Shown here piece after piece: positions 1-6,777 of a stretch of DNA of 11,770 nt. The stretch is taken from assembly GCA_937872125.1 (NCBI GenBank), contig CALMNY010000370.1:1-11770 (forward strand), read 5' to 3'. Within the stretch, counting starts at the first letter, position 1; every line of letters starts with the position of its first letter. The stretch is from an uncultured Candidatus Competibacteraceae bacterium. Lineage in GTDB: Bacteria > Pseudomonadota > Gammaproteobacteria > Competibacterales > Competibacteraceae. Both the position numbers and the translations under genes were made by a program. The notes beneath the pieces were generated by a model that had not been told where the DNA came from, ran no database searches, and saw nothing but the letters and a program-made list of their open reading frames with translations.

Positions 1-656
1 TGCCGTTGCAGGTTCGGCTGCGAGCCGCACAGGTTGCAGGGAATAATCGGGAATTGCCGGGCCTCGGCATAGGCTGTCAAATCGCGTTCCCGGCAGTAGG
101 CCAGCGGCCGGATCACCACATGCCGGCCATCGTCGCTCAGCAGCTTCGGCGGCATGGCCTTGAGCTTGCCGCCGTGAAACAGGTTCAGAAACAGGGTTTC
201 CAGAAGGTCGTCGCGGTGATGACCCAGCGCAATTTTGGTCATGCCGTGCTCGGCGGCGAAGGTGTAGAGAATCCCGCGCCGCAGCCGCGAACATAACCCG
301 CAGGTGGTCTTACCGGCGGGAACCACCCGCTGGACGATGCGGTAGGTATCCTGCTCGATGATGTGGAAGGGAACGCCGATGCCGCGCAGATAATCCGGCA
401 GGACGTGTTCGGGAAAACCGGGCTGCTTCTGATCGAGATTGACCGCCACCAGTTCGAACCGCACCGGCGCCCGCGCCTGGAGCTTGCGCAGGATGTCGAG
501 CAGGCCGAAGGAATCCTTGCCGCCGGACAGGCAGACCATCACCCGGTCGCCGTCCTCGATCATATTGAAATCCTGAATGGCGCGACCGACGTTCCGCCGC
601 AGGCGCTTCTGGAGCTTGTTGAAATGGATCTGCTGTTTCCTGACTGCCGCCGTCAT
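1..656 (-). CDS. ttcA: tRNA 2-thiocytidine(32) synthetase TtcA, C-terminus outside window
   Basis: TtcA is a cytoplasmic, ATP-dependent, iron-sulfur enzyme that thiolates cytidine 32 of certain tRNAs. Translating the minus strand from 656 gives 218 residues with no stop before the window edge. The PP-loop SGGKDS is at residues 44-49, CxxC is at C119/C122 ([10 protein letters not shown]), and the third cluster cysteine lies in CNLCGSQPN (C210). LGHHRDD and RPLAYCRE are also typical of the family. The family is usually about 300 residues, so roughly 90 are missing beyond position 1. Two in-frame ATGs exist, at 662 and 656. The run of five G lies directly against the first and 6 nt before the second, so 656 is preferred; 662 would add only two residues. 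The gene is divergent from the DUF465 gene. The identification is very secure from these motifs; the exact start is less so. Confidence 0.95.
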   Translation of the reverse strand, partial: MTAAVRKQQIHFNKLQKRLRRNVGRAIQDFNMIEDGDRVMVCLSGGKDSFGLLDILRKLQARAPVRFELVAVNLDQKQPGFPEHVLPDYLRGIGVPFHIIEQDTYRIVQRVVPAGKTTCGLCSRLRRGILYTFAAEHGMTKIALGHHRDDLLETLFLNLFHGGKLKAMPPKLLSDDGRHVVIRPLAYCRERDLTAYAEARQFPIIPCNLCGSQPNLQR

Positions 657-731
657 CGTCATCCCCCGGGAACCGCTCGCGCGGGCGCGTGACTGTAGCC
701 GAAATCGGCCTGGCCGCGCCAGAGGGATACC

Positions 732-760
732 TTGCCGGACGCCGGACAGGGGGCTAGACT
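732..760 (+). promoter_or_regulatory. Candidate sigma70 promoter for the DUF465 gene
   Basis: TTGCCG (732-737) and TAGACT (755-760) are separated by 17 nt, and each matches the consensus at 4 of 6 positions. Transcription would begin near 767, leaving a leader of about 80 nt before the ATG at 850. The -10 element sits in the loop of a G5/C5 inverted repeat (749-753 with 761-765). This is a pattern match only. Confidence 0.35.
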
Positions 761-849
761 CCCCCGTGATTCTGATTGTTCAAACCGTGGCTCCGCGCAC
801 CCTGCCCGTCAGCCCGCCTTGACCGCCCTTTCCCCGGAGAACCCCTGCC

Positions 850-1056
850 ATGGAGACCCGTGACATCGAACACTACAAACACCGGCTCGTCGAACTGCGC
901 GTCGAGCACCGCGATCTGGATGACGTCATCACCCGTCTGGCCAAGGATCCGCTGGTTGACGAACTGGAGCTGAAACGGCTGAAAAAGCGCAAACTCCTGC
1001 TCAAGGACATGATCGCCCATCTGGAAAGCAAACTCATTCCTGACCTGAACGCCTGA
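850..1056 (+). CDS. YdcH/DUF465 family small protein
   Basis: This 68-residue, highly charged, almost wholly helical protein matches the DUF465 (YdcH) family. It has the typical EHRDLD segment at residues 19-24 and the ELKRLKKRKLLLKD segment at 40-53. The family is widespread in proteobacteria and has no settled molecular role; the pattern suggests a short helical hairpin or coiled coil. The start is well supported: GGAGA at 836-840 lies 9 nt before the ATG. It stands alone between divergent ttcA and a convergent phasin-like gene, so it is probably transcribed by itself from the intergenic promoter candidate. The family call is firm. The function is unknown. Confidence 0.9.
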   Translation: METRDIEHYKHRLVELRVEHRDLDDVITRLAKDPLVDELELKRLKKRKLLLKDMIAHLESKLIPDLNA

Positions 1057-1072
1057 ACCCGCCCAAATAAAT

Positions 1073-1106
1073 GGGGCCGCCCGGCCTTGCGGCCCGTGGC
1101 GGCCCC
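1073..1106 (-). terminator. Hairpin terminator between convergent genes
   Basis: GGGGCCGCC (1073-1081) pairs perfectly with GGCGGCCCC (1098-1106), and a nested GGCC-TTGC-GGCC hairpin (1083-1094) lies in the loop. Read on the minus strand the stem is followed by ATTTATTT (1072-1065), so it best fits as terminator of the phasin-like gene that ends at 1133. On the plus strand a C-rich stretch follows, so it is a poor intrinsic terminator for the DUF465 gene. The T tract is short and interrupted. Confidence 0.5.
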
Positions 1107-1132
1107 TGCCCCCACCTCACCCGCTGTTTGAT

Positions 1133-1762
1133 TCAGATCGTCTTGCCGTACTTCTTAAGATACAAAGTCTTGGCCTGGCCAATCCAGTCATCGCGTTGAA
1201 TACGGCCGCTAAAATTGATCACATCCGATTCGAGCCGTTCGATCTCGTCATCGCTCAGCGCCGCAATCTGCTGGTAGCTCGTAATGCCCGCGCCATTGAG
1301 CTTGCCTTCCAGCACCGGCCCAATCCCGCTAATCAGCTTCAGATCGTCTTTCTCCGCTCCCGGAGCGGCCTCCTCGGCCCCTTCCCCCTCCTGGGCTAAC
1401 CCCTGGATCAGATCATTCATCGCTTCCAGCCGCTTGGCGATGTTCTGCAAATCGTCGCGGGTCGGCACCCCCAGCCGCTTCAAAGCGCGCGCCACCCGCT
1501 CTTCGAACAACTGCTCCAGGTTATCCAGCGTATCCACCGCCTTGGTCTTGGCCCCTTCGACCATCTCGCGCACTTCCTCAACCCGCTCCTTCACTTCGCC
1601 CACTTTTTCCTCCGCCAGCTTCCGCGTTTGGTCACGCAATTTCTCGCCCTCTTTGACCAGCGAATCCACCACCTCGCCCGCTTTTTCCTGGGCCTTGTCC
1701 ACCACGGCCCGAATCTGGTCGGCTACGGATTCGGGCGCCTGTTTTTCGGTATCATGACTCAC
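1133..1762 (-). CDS. Phasin-like (PhaF/PhaI type) protein with C-terminal helix-hairpin-helix domain
   Basis: This 209-residue acidic protein has three parts. Residues 1-80 are a heptad-rich, Lys/Glu-rich helix. Residues 80-122 carry the signature of polyhydroxyalkanoate granule-associated proteins (EERVARALKRLGVPTRDDL). Residues 138-205 resemble a helix-hairpin-helix module (LISGIGPVLEGKLNGAGI, then a loop and LSDDEIERLE). Phasins coat storage granules and may bind DNA; here the helix-hairpin-helix part could provide the nucleic-acid or protein contact, which is inference. The start is a GTG at 1762, with AAAGGAG 6 nt upstream; the nearby ATG at 1755 is out of frame. No signal peptide or membrane segment is visible, so the protein should be cytoplasmic. 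No polymer synthase gene is in the window. The phasin call is probable, not certain, because long charged helices are easily mistaken for one another. Confidence 0.75.
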   Translation of the reverse strand: MSHDTEKQAPESVADQIRAVVDKAQEKAGEVVDSLVKEGEKLRDQTRKLAEEKVGEVKERVEEVREMVEGAKTKAVDTLDNLEQLFEERVARALKRLGVPTRDDLQNIAKRLEAMNDLIQGLAQEGEGAEEAAPGAEKDDLKLISGIGPVLEGKLNGAGITSYQQIAALSDDEIERLESDVINFSGRIQRDDWIGQAKTLYLKKYGKTI

Positions 1763-1800
1763 GGCGTACTCCTTTGGGTAGTTTGCCTGGGTTCCAATGG

Positions 1801-1828
1801 ATTATGCCGTTCATCTTAGCAGTGAAAA
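1801..1828 (-). promoter_or_regulatory. Weak candidate promoter for the phasin-like gene
   Basis: On the minus strand TTTTCA (1828-1823) and CATAAT (1806-1801) are 16 nt apart, matching the -35 and -10 consensus at 4 and 5 of 6 positions. It would start transcription about 30 nt before the GTG at 1762. It lies in an AT-rich patch of an otherwise GC-rich intergenic region, next to an imperfect direct repeat (1816-1852). Confidence 0.3.
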
Positions 1829-1985
1829 CTAGTGCAAACACCCTAAGCAGTGTTTTTATCCAGCCCGCACCCAACCCGCCCCCCGTGCCGCCGCTATGAT
1901 AAAGTAACTCCAATATGCTGCCGATCCACGGCCCGTCCCCAAGACTGGCGGAGCCAAACCCTGTTCCGATCCCTGCGACCATCCC

Positions 1986-4859
1986 ATGATCCTGAGCCGC
2001 TTCCTCAAGCCCAAGTGGCAACACACCGATCCCGAGACCCGTAAACAGGCCGTGCGGGAATTGGAGAACACCAATCCGACGCTGCACGAACTGGCTCGGC
2101 AAGATCCTGACCCGGCCGTTCGCCGCGTCGCGCTGGAACGCCTCGGCGATCTTGACCTGCTCAGTCGCATCGCCGGCGACGATGGCGACGCCGGCGTGCG
2201 CGCCGCCGCCCAAGAGCGCTACCGCGCCCTGCTGGCCGGCCAGGCTGCCGATGGCCCAGCACTGGCCGACCGCCTGGAGCGGTTGCGACGTGCCCCGGAC
2301 GCCGAACTGACGGCCTATCTGCTGCATCACGCCGCCGAACCGGAACTGCGGCTGACCCTGCTGGAGCGGATCGAAGCGGAATCGGAACTGGCCGACCTCG
2401 CACGAGAAAACTCTCATCCTGATGTGCGGCTGGCCGCACTGGAGCGGGTCCACGATCCTGAGTTGCTCGACCAGATCGCCCGCCACAGCCGCAATCGTGA
2501 TAAGCGGCTATACCGCCGGGCGCGGGAGCGTCTGGATAACCTGGCGGCTGAACAAGCGCGCGCCGCTCACGGTGAGCGCCTGTGCGTCGAGATGGAGAAC
2601 CTGCGCTGGGACGGCGAGAGCGGCAGCAACGCCGGGCGGTTTCCCAAACTGGAACAGGAATGGCGCGAGCAGGAAGCCGTCGCATCGGAAGAACTGCGGG
2701 AACGCTACGCCCAGGCGCGCGCCCGCTTTCTGGCCGAACGCCAGGCCAGCGCCGGTCGGCGCGGTCAGCGGCTGGAACTGATCGCTACGCTGGAAACCCT
2801 GCTGGAGCGGCTTCGCCACGAAACCGAACCCAGCGCCGAACTCCAGGCGGCAATCCGCTACGCCACGTTCGAAGCGCCCGCCGCCTGGAATCACCTCGGT
2901 CCCGTTCAGGACGCCGAAACCCGGCGGCTGAGCGAGCGGTTCCGGCAATTGGAGCAGGACATCCACGAACAGGATCGCACCTTGCAACGCAACTATGCCC
3001 GCGCCGAACGGCTGCGCGAGGTGTTGCAGCAGGCCGAAACCCTGCTCCGGCAACCCAGCGCTGTGCACGAGAACGAAATCAAACACCTGCGCCAGCATTG
3101 GGAAGGCTTGGAGCGTCCCGAAACCCACACCCTGGTCCAGGACCTGCAAAGCCGGTTCGACAGCCTGCTCGACCAACTGCGCGCCCGCTTGCAGCGACAG
3201 GTTCAGCAGCGCGACCAGGAATGGCGGGAGTTGCAGGAACTGACCGCCCAGCTTGAAGCGGCGGCCGAGAACGGCGAATTGCACCAGGCCACCCAGCTTC
3301 AGGACCAGGTCCGCCACCGGCTCAAGCACAACATTGGCCTGAGCCGGGCGCAAATGACGGGGATCGAGGAACGCCTGCAGGCCTGCGCCGGTCGCGTTAA
3401 TGAACTGCGCGACTGGCGCCGCTGGGGCGCTCACCAGGCGCGGGAACAACTGTGCGCCACCGCCGAAAACCTGATCGGTCTCGAAGCCGAGCCGGCCGAG
3501 ATCGCCCAGCAAATCCAGCAAGTCCGCGAAGCCTGGAAGGAACTCGATCACCACGAAGGCGCCGCGCCCAAGGCATTGTGGAAGCGCTTCAACGCCGCCT
3601 GCGAACGCGCTTATGCGCCCTGTCAGGCCTACTTCGAGGCCCAGGCCCAGGAACGGCGTCAGAATCTCGAAAAGAAACAGGCGCTCTGCGACCAGTTGGA
3701 GCAGTTTGAAGCGACCACCGACTGGCAACGGGTAGACTGGCGTGAAGCTGACCGGCTGCGCCGCCGCGCCCAGGAGCAGTGGTACAAGATCGGGCCGGTC
3801 AACCGCACCGACCGCAAGACTCTGGATCGCCGATTCCAGCGGGTTCTGCGCCAGTTGGACGAGCGCCTGGACGCCGAGCGCAACCGCGAATTCCAGCGCC
3901 GCCAGCAACTGATTCAGCAGGTTCAGGCCCTGGCGGACAGTCCCGACCTGCGCGTCGCCATCGAGACCGCTAAAAGAGCGCAGGCGGAATGGCATCCCAC
4001 CGTACAGGCCCTGCCCCGTCAGGAACAGGCGTTGTGGAAGGAATTCCGCGCCGCCTGCGACACCGTGTTCGCCCGCCGCCAGGCCGAGCAGCAGGCCGCC
4101 GACACCGAGCGCCAGGATCATCTCCAGCACAAGCGGGAACTGTGTGCGGAACTCGAGGCGCTGGCTACCGTTGAACCCGAACAACTGACCGAAGCGCGCG
4201 CCCGGTTGCCAACCATCCAGCAGGAGTGGGATACCGCCGGCCCGGTGCCCAAAGCGGAGCAGCGCGCGCTCGACCAGCGGTTTGAAACCGCCCTGCGCCA
4301 GTTCGCTCGCCACGAGCACGCTTTGCGGCGGGACAGTGCCCGGCAAACCTTCCAGCGTTTGCACCAGCGCGCCCGGCTGTGCGCCCACGTGGAAGCCCTG
4401 TTGGCTGACCCGTCCGCCGATCCGGCAACCACGCTGGCCGAAGCGCGGGAAACCTGGGAAACCCTGCCCGAATTGCCGGCGGCGGTGCTGGAACCGCTGC
4501 GGCAACGATTTAATGCGGCGGTTCAGGCGCTGAGCGATGCCGATCCTGCTTCAGCATCCGCATTGCGCGCCCGTCTGGAACAAAACCTGGAGCGCAAACG
4601 GGTCTGGTGCGTCTGCATGGAGATCGTCGCCGGGCTGGAATCGCCGCCCGAATTCGCTGCCTTGCGGATGGAATATCAGGTCGCCCGGCTGTCGGCATCG
4701 CTGGCGGGCGGCGCCGCCAAGGCGGATACGATTTATGATCCCCGCCGGTTGCAGGAGCAATGGTACCTGACCGGAGCATTGCCCGCCGCCGCCGAAGCAG
4801 AACTGGATGTGCGCTTTCTGCGGGCGCTGGATGCCTGGCGACGGCGGGAGGAACTCTGA
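1986..4859 (+). CDS. Large DUF349 repeat protein with N-terminal HEAT-like region
   Basis: This is a 957-residue, charged, soluble protein. Residues 12-180 hold HEAT-like helical pairs (DPAVRRVALERLG at 42-54, HPDVRLAALERV at 144-155). From about 290 to the end come DUF349 modules recognisable as W, 17-18 residues, F. The W residues are at 301, 372, 517, 599, 669, 748, 824 and 926, and the F residues at 319, 391, 535, 617, 687, 766, 842 and 944. Long Gln/Arg/Glu-rich helices that may be coiled coil link them. No catalytic motif, signal peptide or membrane span is seen. DUF349 proteins have no established biochemical role; a scaffold is a guess. The N-terminus MILSRFLKPKWQH matches the usual family start, although no good ribosome binding site precedes it. 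The stop overlaps the transporter gene downstream. Confidence 0.9.
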   Translation: MILSRFLKPKWQHTDPETRKQAVRELENTNPTLHELARQDPDPAVRRVALERLGDLDLLSRIAGDDGDAGVRAAAQERYRALLAGQAADGPALADRLERLRRAPDAELTAYLLHHAAEPELRLTLLERIEAESELADLARENSHPDVRLAALERVHDPELLDQIARHSRNRDKRLYRRARERLDNLAAEQARAAHGERLCVEMENLRWDGESGSNAGRFPKLEQEWREQEAVASEELRERYAQARARFLAERQASAGRRGQRLELIATLETLLERLRHETEPSAELQAAIRYATFEAPAAWNHLGPVQDAETRRLSERFRQLEQDIHEQDRTLQRNYARAERLREVLQQAETLLRQPSAVHENEIKHLRQHWEGLERPETHTLVQDLQSRFDSLLDQLRARLQRQVQQRDQEWRELQELTAQLEAAAENGELHQATQLQDQVRHRLKHNIGLSRAQMTGIEERLQACAGRVNELRDWRRWGAHQAREQLCATAENLIGLEAEPAEIAQQIQQVREAWKELDHHEGAAPKALWKRFNAACERAYAPCQAYFEAQAQERRQNLEKKQALCDQLEQFEATTDWQRVDWREADRLRRRAQEQWYKIGPVNRTDRKTLDRRFQRVLRQLDERLDAERNREFQRRQQLIQQVQALADSPDLRVAIETAKRAQAEWHPTVQALPRQEQALWKEFRAACDTVFARRQAEQQAADTERQDHLQHKRELCAELEALATVEPEQLTEARARLPTIQQEWDTAGPVPKAEQRALDQRFETALRQFARHEHALRRDSARQTFQRLHQRARLCAHVEALLADPSADPATTLAEARETWETLPELPAAVLEPLRQRFNAAVQALSDADPASASALRARLEQNLERKRVWCVCMEIVAGLESPPEFAALRMEYQVARLSASLAGGAAKADTIYDPRRLQEQWYLTGALPAAAEAELDVRFLRALDAWRRREEL

Positions 4860-5743
4860 GTCCGTCCGCAGGCGCCGCGCCGCATGACCTGAAACCCAGC
4901 GATTTGCTGCTGGCGCTGCTGGCCAACACCGCCTGGGCGTTCAACTTCATCGCCGGCAAGGCGGGCGTGACCCAGTTCCAGCCGTTCCTGTTTACCGCCC
5001 TGCGCTTTGCCGCGCTGTTGCTGGCGCTGCTGCCGTTCCTGCGCTGGCTGCCGGGCCGGATGCGCGGCGTGCTCAGCATCGCCCTGGTGCAGGGCGTGCT
5101 GCACTTCAGCCTGGTGTTCGCCGGCCTGGAAGCCAGCGGCGATATCGCCTCGGTGGCTATCGCCAGTCAGTTGTATGTGCCGTTCTCGGCATTGCTGGCG
5201 GTGGTCTGGCTGGGTGAAACTCTGGACCGGCGACGGCTGGCCGGCATCGCCTCGGCCTTCGGCGGCGTGCTGGTGATCGGCTTCGATCCCATCGTCTTCC
5301 ACCATCTCGACGCCCTGCTGCTGATCACTGCCGGGGCGGCGGCGATGGCGGTCGCCACCATTCAGATGCGGCAACTGCGTGGAGTCAGCGTGTTCGTACT
5401 CCAAGCCTGGATCGCGCTGTGCGCCACGCCGGCGCTGGCGCTGCTGTCGCTGCTGTTTGAATACGGGCAGTGGGAGGCCATGCGCACCGCGACCGGGCTG
5501 GAACTGGCCGCGCCCATCTACTCCGCGATTGGCGCTTCGCTGATCGGCCACGGCATCGTCTACTACCTGCTGGGCCGTTATCCGGTTAGCGTCACCACCC
5601 CGCTAATGCTGCTGTCGCCGGTGCTGGCAGTGGCGTTCGGCGTGCTGTTGTGGGGCGATGTGCTGACCTGGAAACTGGTGCTGGGCGGCGTCCTGACCCT
5701 GGCGGGCATCGCTGTCATCACCCTGCCGGCGGCGACCCGCTGA
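4856..5743 (+). CDS. EamA/DMT-family transporter, probable CTG start
   Basis: This inner-membrane protein has about ten hydrophobic segments in two tandem EamA halves (roughly residues 15-142 and 152-290 of a 295-residue product). The halves end in the typical WLGE (118-121) and LLWGDVL (264-270) segments, each followed by a last helix. Members export or import small metabolites; the substrate cannot be predicted. The frame has no suitable ATG or GTG near its start. A CTG at 4856 overlaps the TGA of the upstream gene as CTGA and has GGGAGG (4846-4851) 4 nt before it. A TTG at 4904 would remove residues just before the first helix and lacks a ribosome binding site. The in-frame ATG at 4760 would add 32 unrelated Arg-rich residues inside the upstream gene. 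The family is certain; the start is not. The gene converges on prk with 7 bp between stop codons. Confidence 0.85.
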   Translation: MSPSAGAAPHDLKPSDLLLALLANTAWAFNFIAGKAGVTQFQPFLFTALRFAALLLALLPFLRWLPGRMRGVLSIALVQGVLHFSLVFAGLEASGDIASVAIASQLYVPFSALLAVVWLGETLDRRRLAGIASAFGGVLVIGFDPIVFHHLDALLLITAGAAAMAVATIQMRQLRGVSVFVLQAWIALCATPALALLSLLFEYGQWEAMRTATGLELAAPIYSAIGASLIGHGIVYYLLGRYPVSVTTPLMLLSPVLAVAFGVLLWGDVLTWKLVLGGVLTLAGIAVITLPAATR

Positions 5744-5750
5744 GCACGCT

Positions 5751-6623
5751 TCAATACTCCCGGCGCCCCAGCCGCTCGATCAGCGGTTGCAGGATGATTT
5801 CCATGGCGAAACCCATCTTGCCGCCCGGCACTACAATGGTATTGCGGCGGGACATGAAGGAGTCGTGGATCATGCTGAGCAGATAGTGAAAATCTGGCCG
5901 AATCTTCTGCCTGGAGCTTTTGAACCGAATCACCACGAAGCTTTCGTCCAGGGTCGGAATGTCGCGGGCGGTAAAGGGATTGGAGGTGTCTACCGTCGGT
6001 ACCCGCTGAAAATTGATGTCGGTCAGCGAGAACTGGGGCACGATGTAATGGGTGTAGTCGTACATCCGCCGCAGGATATTCTCGGTCACTGCCTCCTGAC
6101 TGTAACCCCGCTCGGCGGTGTCGCGATGAATCTTCTGAATCCATTCCAGATTGACGATGGGCACCACGCCGATCAGCAGGTCCACATAGCGGGCGACGTT
6201 GACCTTGTCGGTGACGACGCCGCCATGCAACCCCTCGTAAAACAGCAGGTCGGTATCGGGCGGCACCGGCTCCCACGGGGTGAACGTCCCTGGCCCCTGC
6301 CCGTAAGGTGTGGCTTCGCGCTGGTTATGGAGATAGTAGCGCCGCAATCCGCCGCCGCGCTCGCCGTATTCCATGAACAGCGCCTCCAGCCGGTCGAACA
6401 GATTGCCCTCGGGGCCGAAGTGGCTCAGATGGCGGCCTTCCCGGAGTGCGCGCTCGACCTGCTGTTGCATTTCCAACCGATCATAGCGATGGAAGCTGTC
6501 GCCTTCGATGATGGCCGCCTTGAAGCCGTCTCGCCGGAAAATGTGTTCCATCGCCACCCGCACCGTCGAGGTGCCGGCCCCGGATGAACCGGTGATGGCG
6601 ATGATCGGATGTTGTTTCGACAT
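5751..6623 (-). CDS. prkB: Phosphoribulokinase
   Basis: This 290-residue cytoplasmic enzyme phosphorylates ribulose 5-phosphate to ribulose 1,5-bisphosphate with ATP. The P-loop GSSGAGTS is at residues 12-19. The EGDSFHRYDR segment carries the catalytic-base Asp42 and the substrate-binding His45 and Arg49 known from the Rhodobacter enzyme. The Walker B glutamate is E130 in LLFYEGLHGG. VNLEWIQKIHRD, NFQRVPTVDTSNPF and VVPGGKMG are also diagnostic, and the length is normal. The SHFGPEGN and PGTFTPWEP segments recall the enterobacterial PrkB type more than the Rhodobacter Calvin-cycle type. No RuBisCO gene is in view, so a role in carbon fixation cannot be claimed. It follows the GNAT/hydrolase gene on the same strand, but a repeat-bounded insert intervenes. 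No clear ribosome binding site precedes the ATG; the insert ends 4 bp upstream. The enzyme call is very secure; the choice of symbol is less so. Confidence 0.93.
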   Translation of the reverse strand: MSKQHPIIAITGSSGAGTSTVRVAMEHIFRRDGFKAAIIEGDSFHRYDRLEMQQQVERALREGRHLSHFGPEGNLFDRLEALFMEYGERGGGLRRYYLHNQREATPYGQGPGTFTPWEPVPPDTDLLFYEGLHGGVVTDKVNVARYVDLLIGVVPIVNLEWIQKIHRDTAERGYSQEAVTENILRRMYDYTHYIVPQFSLTDINFQRVPTVDTSNPFTARDIPTLDESFVVIRFKSSRQKIRPDFHYLLSMIHDSFMSRRNTIVVPGGKMGFAMEIILQPLIERLGRREY

Positions 6624-6627
6624 AAGC

Positions 6628-6760
6628 GGCTGTCTGAAAACTAACTGATTGAGTGCATGGATTGTTGACGCCTTGCCGGCGATAGCCTGCCGAAAGCGGC
6701 CGCAAGCAGGTTCCTATGCCCCCAAGGCCTTGCGGGTACGAGAGCCGTTTTCAGACAGCC
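6628..6760. mobile_element. 133-bp MITE-like segment with 14-bp terminal inverted repeats
   Basis: GGCTGTCTGAAAAC (6628-6641) and GTTTTCAGACAGCC (6747-6760) are perfect 14-bp inverted repeats. They bound a segment that fills nearly the whole gap between the GNAT/hydrolase stop (6778) and the phosphoribulokinase ATG (6623). Inside are a 10-bp palindrome (CAAGGCCTTG, 6723-6732) and an imperfect stem, and no gene of its own. Size and ends fit a non-autonomous derivative of an insertion sequence. No exact target duplication is visible; flanks 6621-6627 and 6761-6767 agree at 5 of 7 positions, which is weak. Alternatives are a regulatory hairpin in the transcript or a species-specific intergenic repeat. 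Confidence 0.55.
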
Positions 6761-6777
6761 CCTGAGCAACGGTTCTC

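Noticed and set aside
2508..4505. 665-residue open frame antisense to the DUF349 gene
   Set aside because: It is a GC-rich shadow: Leu/Gly/Phe-rich with no recognisable domain, while the plus frame has a clear family match and regular repeats.
4884..4892. ATG at 4884 as transporter start
   Set aside because: It is out of frame and hits a TGA after two codons.
6628..6760. Neisseria-type DNA uptake sequences in inverted orientation
   Set aside because: GGCTGTCTGAA is only similar to the known uptake dialects, the genes are not Neisseria-like, and the arms are 105 bp apart, unlike uptake-sequence terminators.
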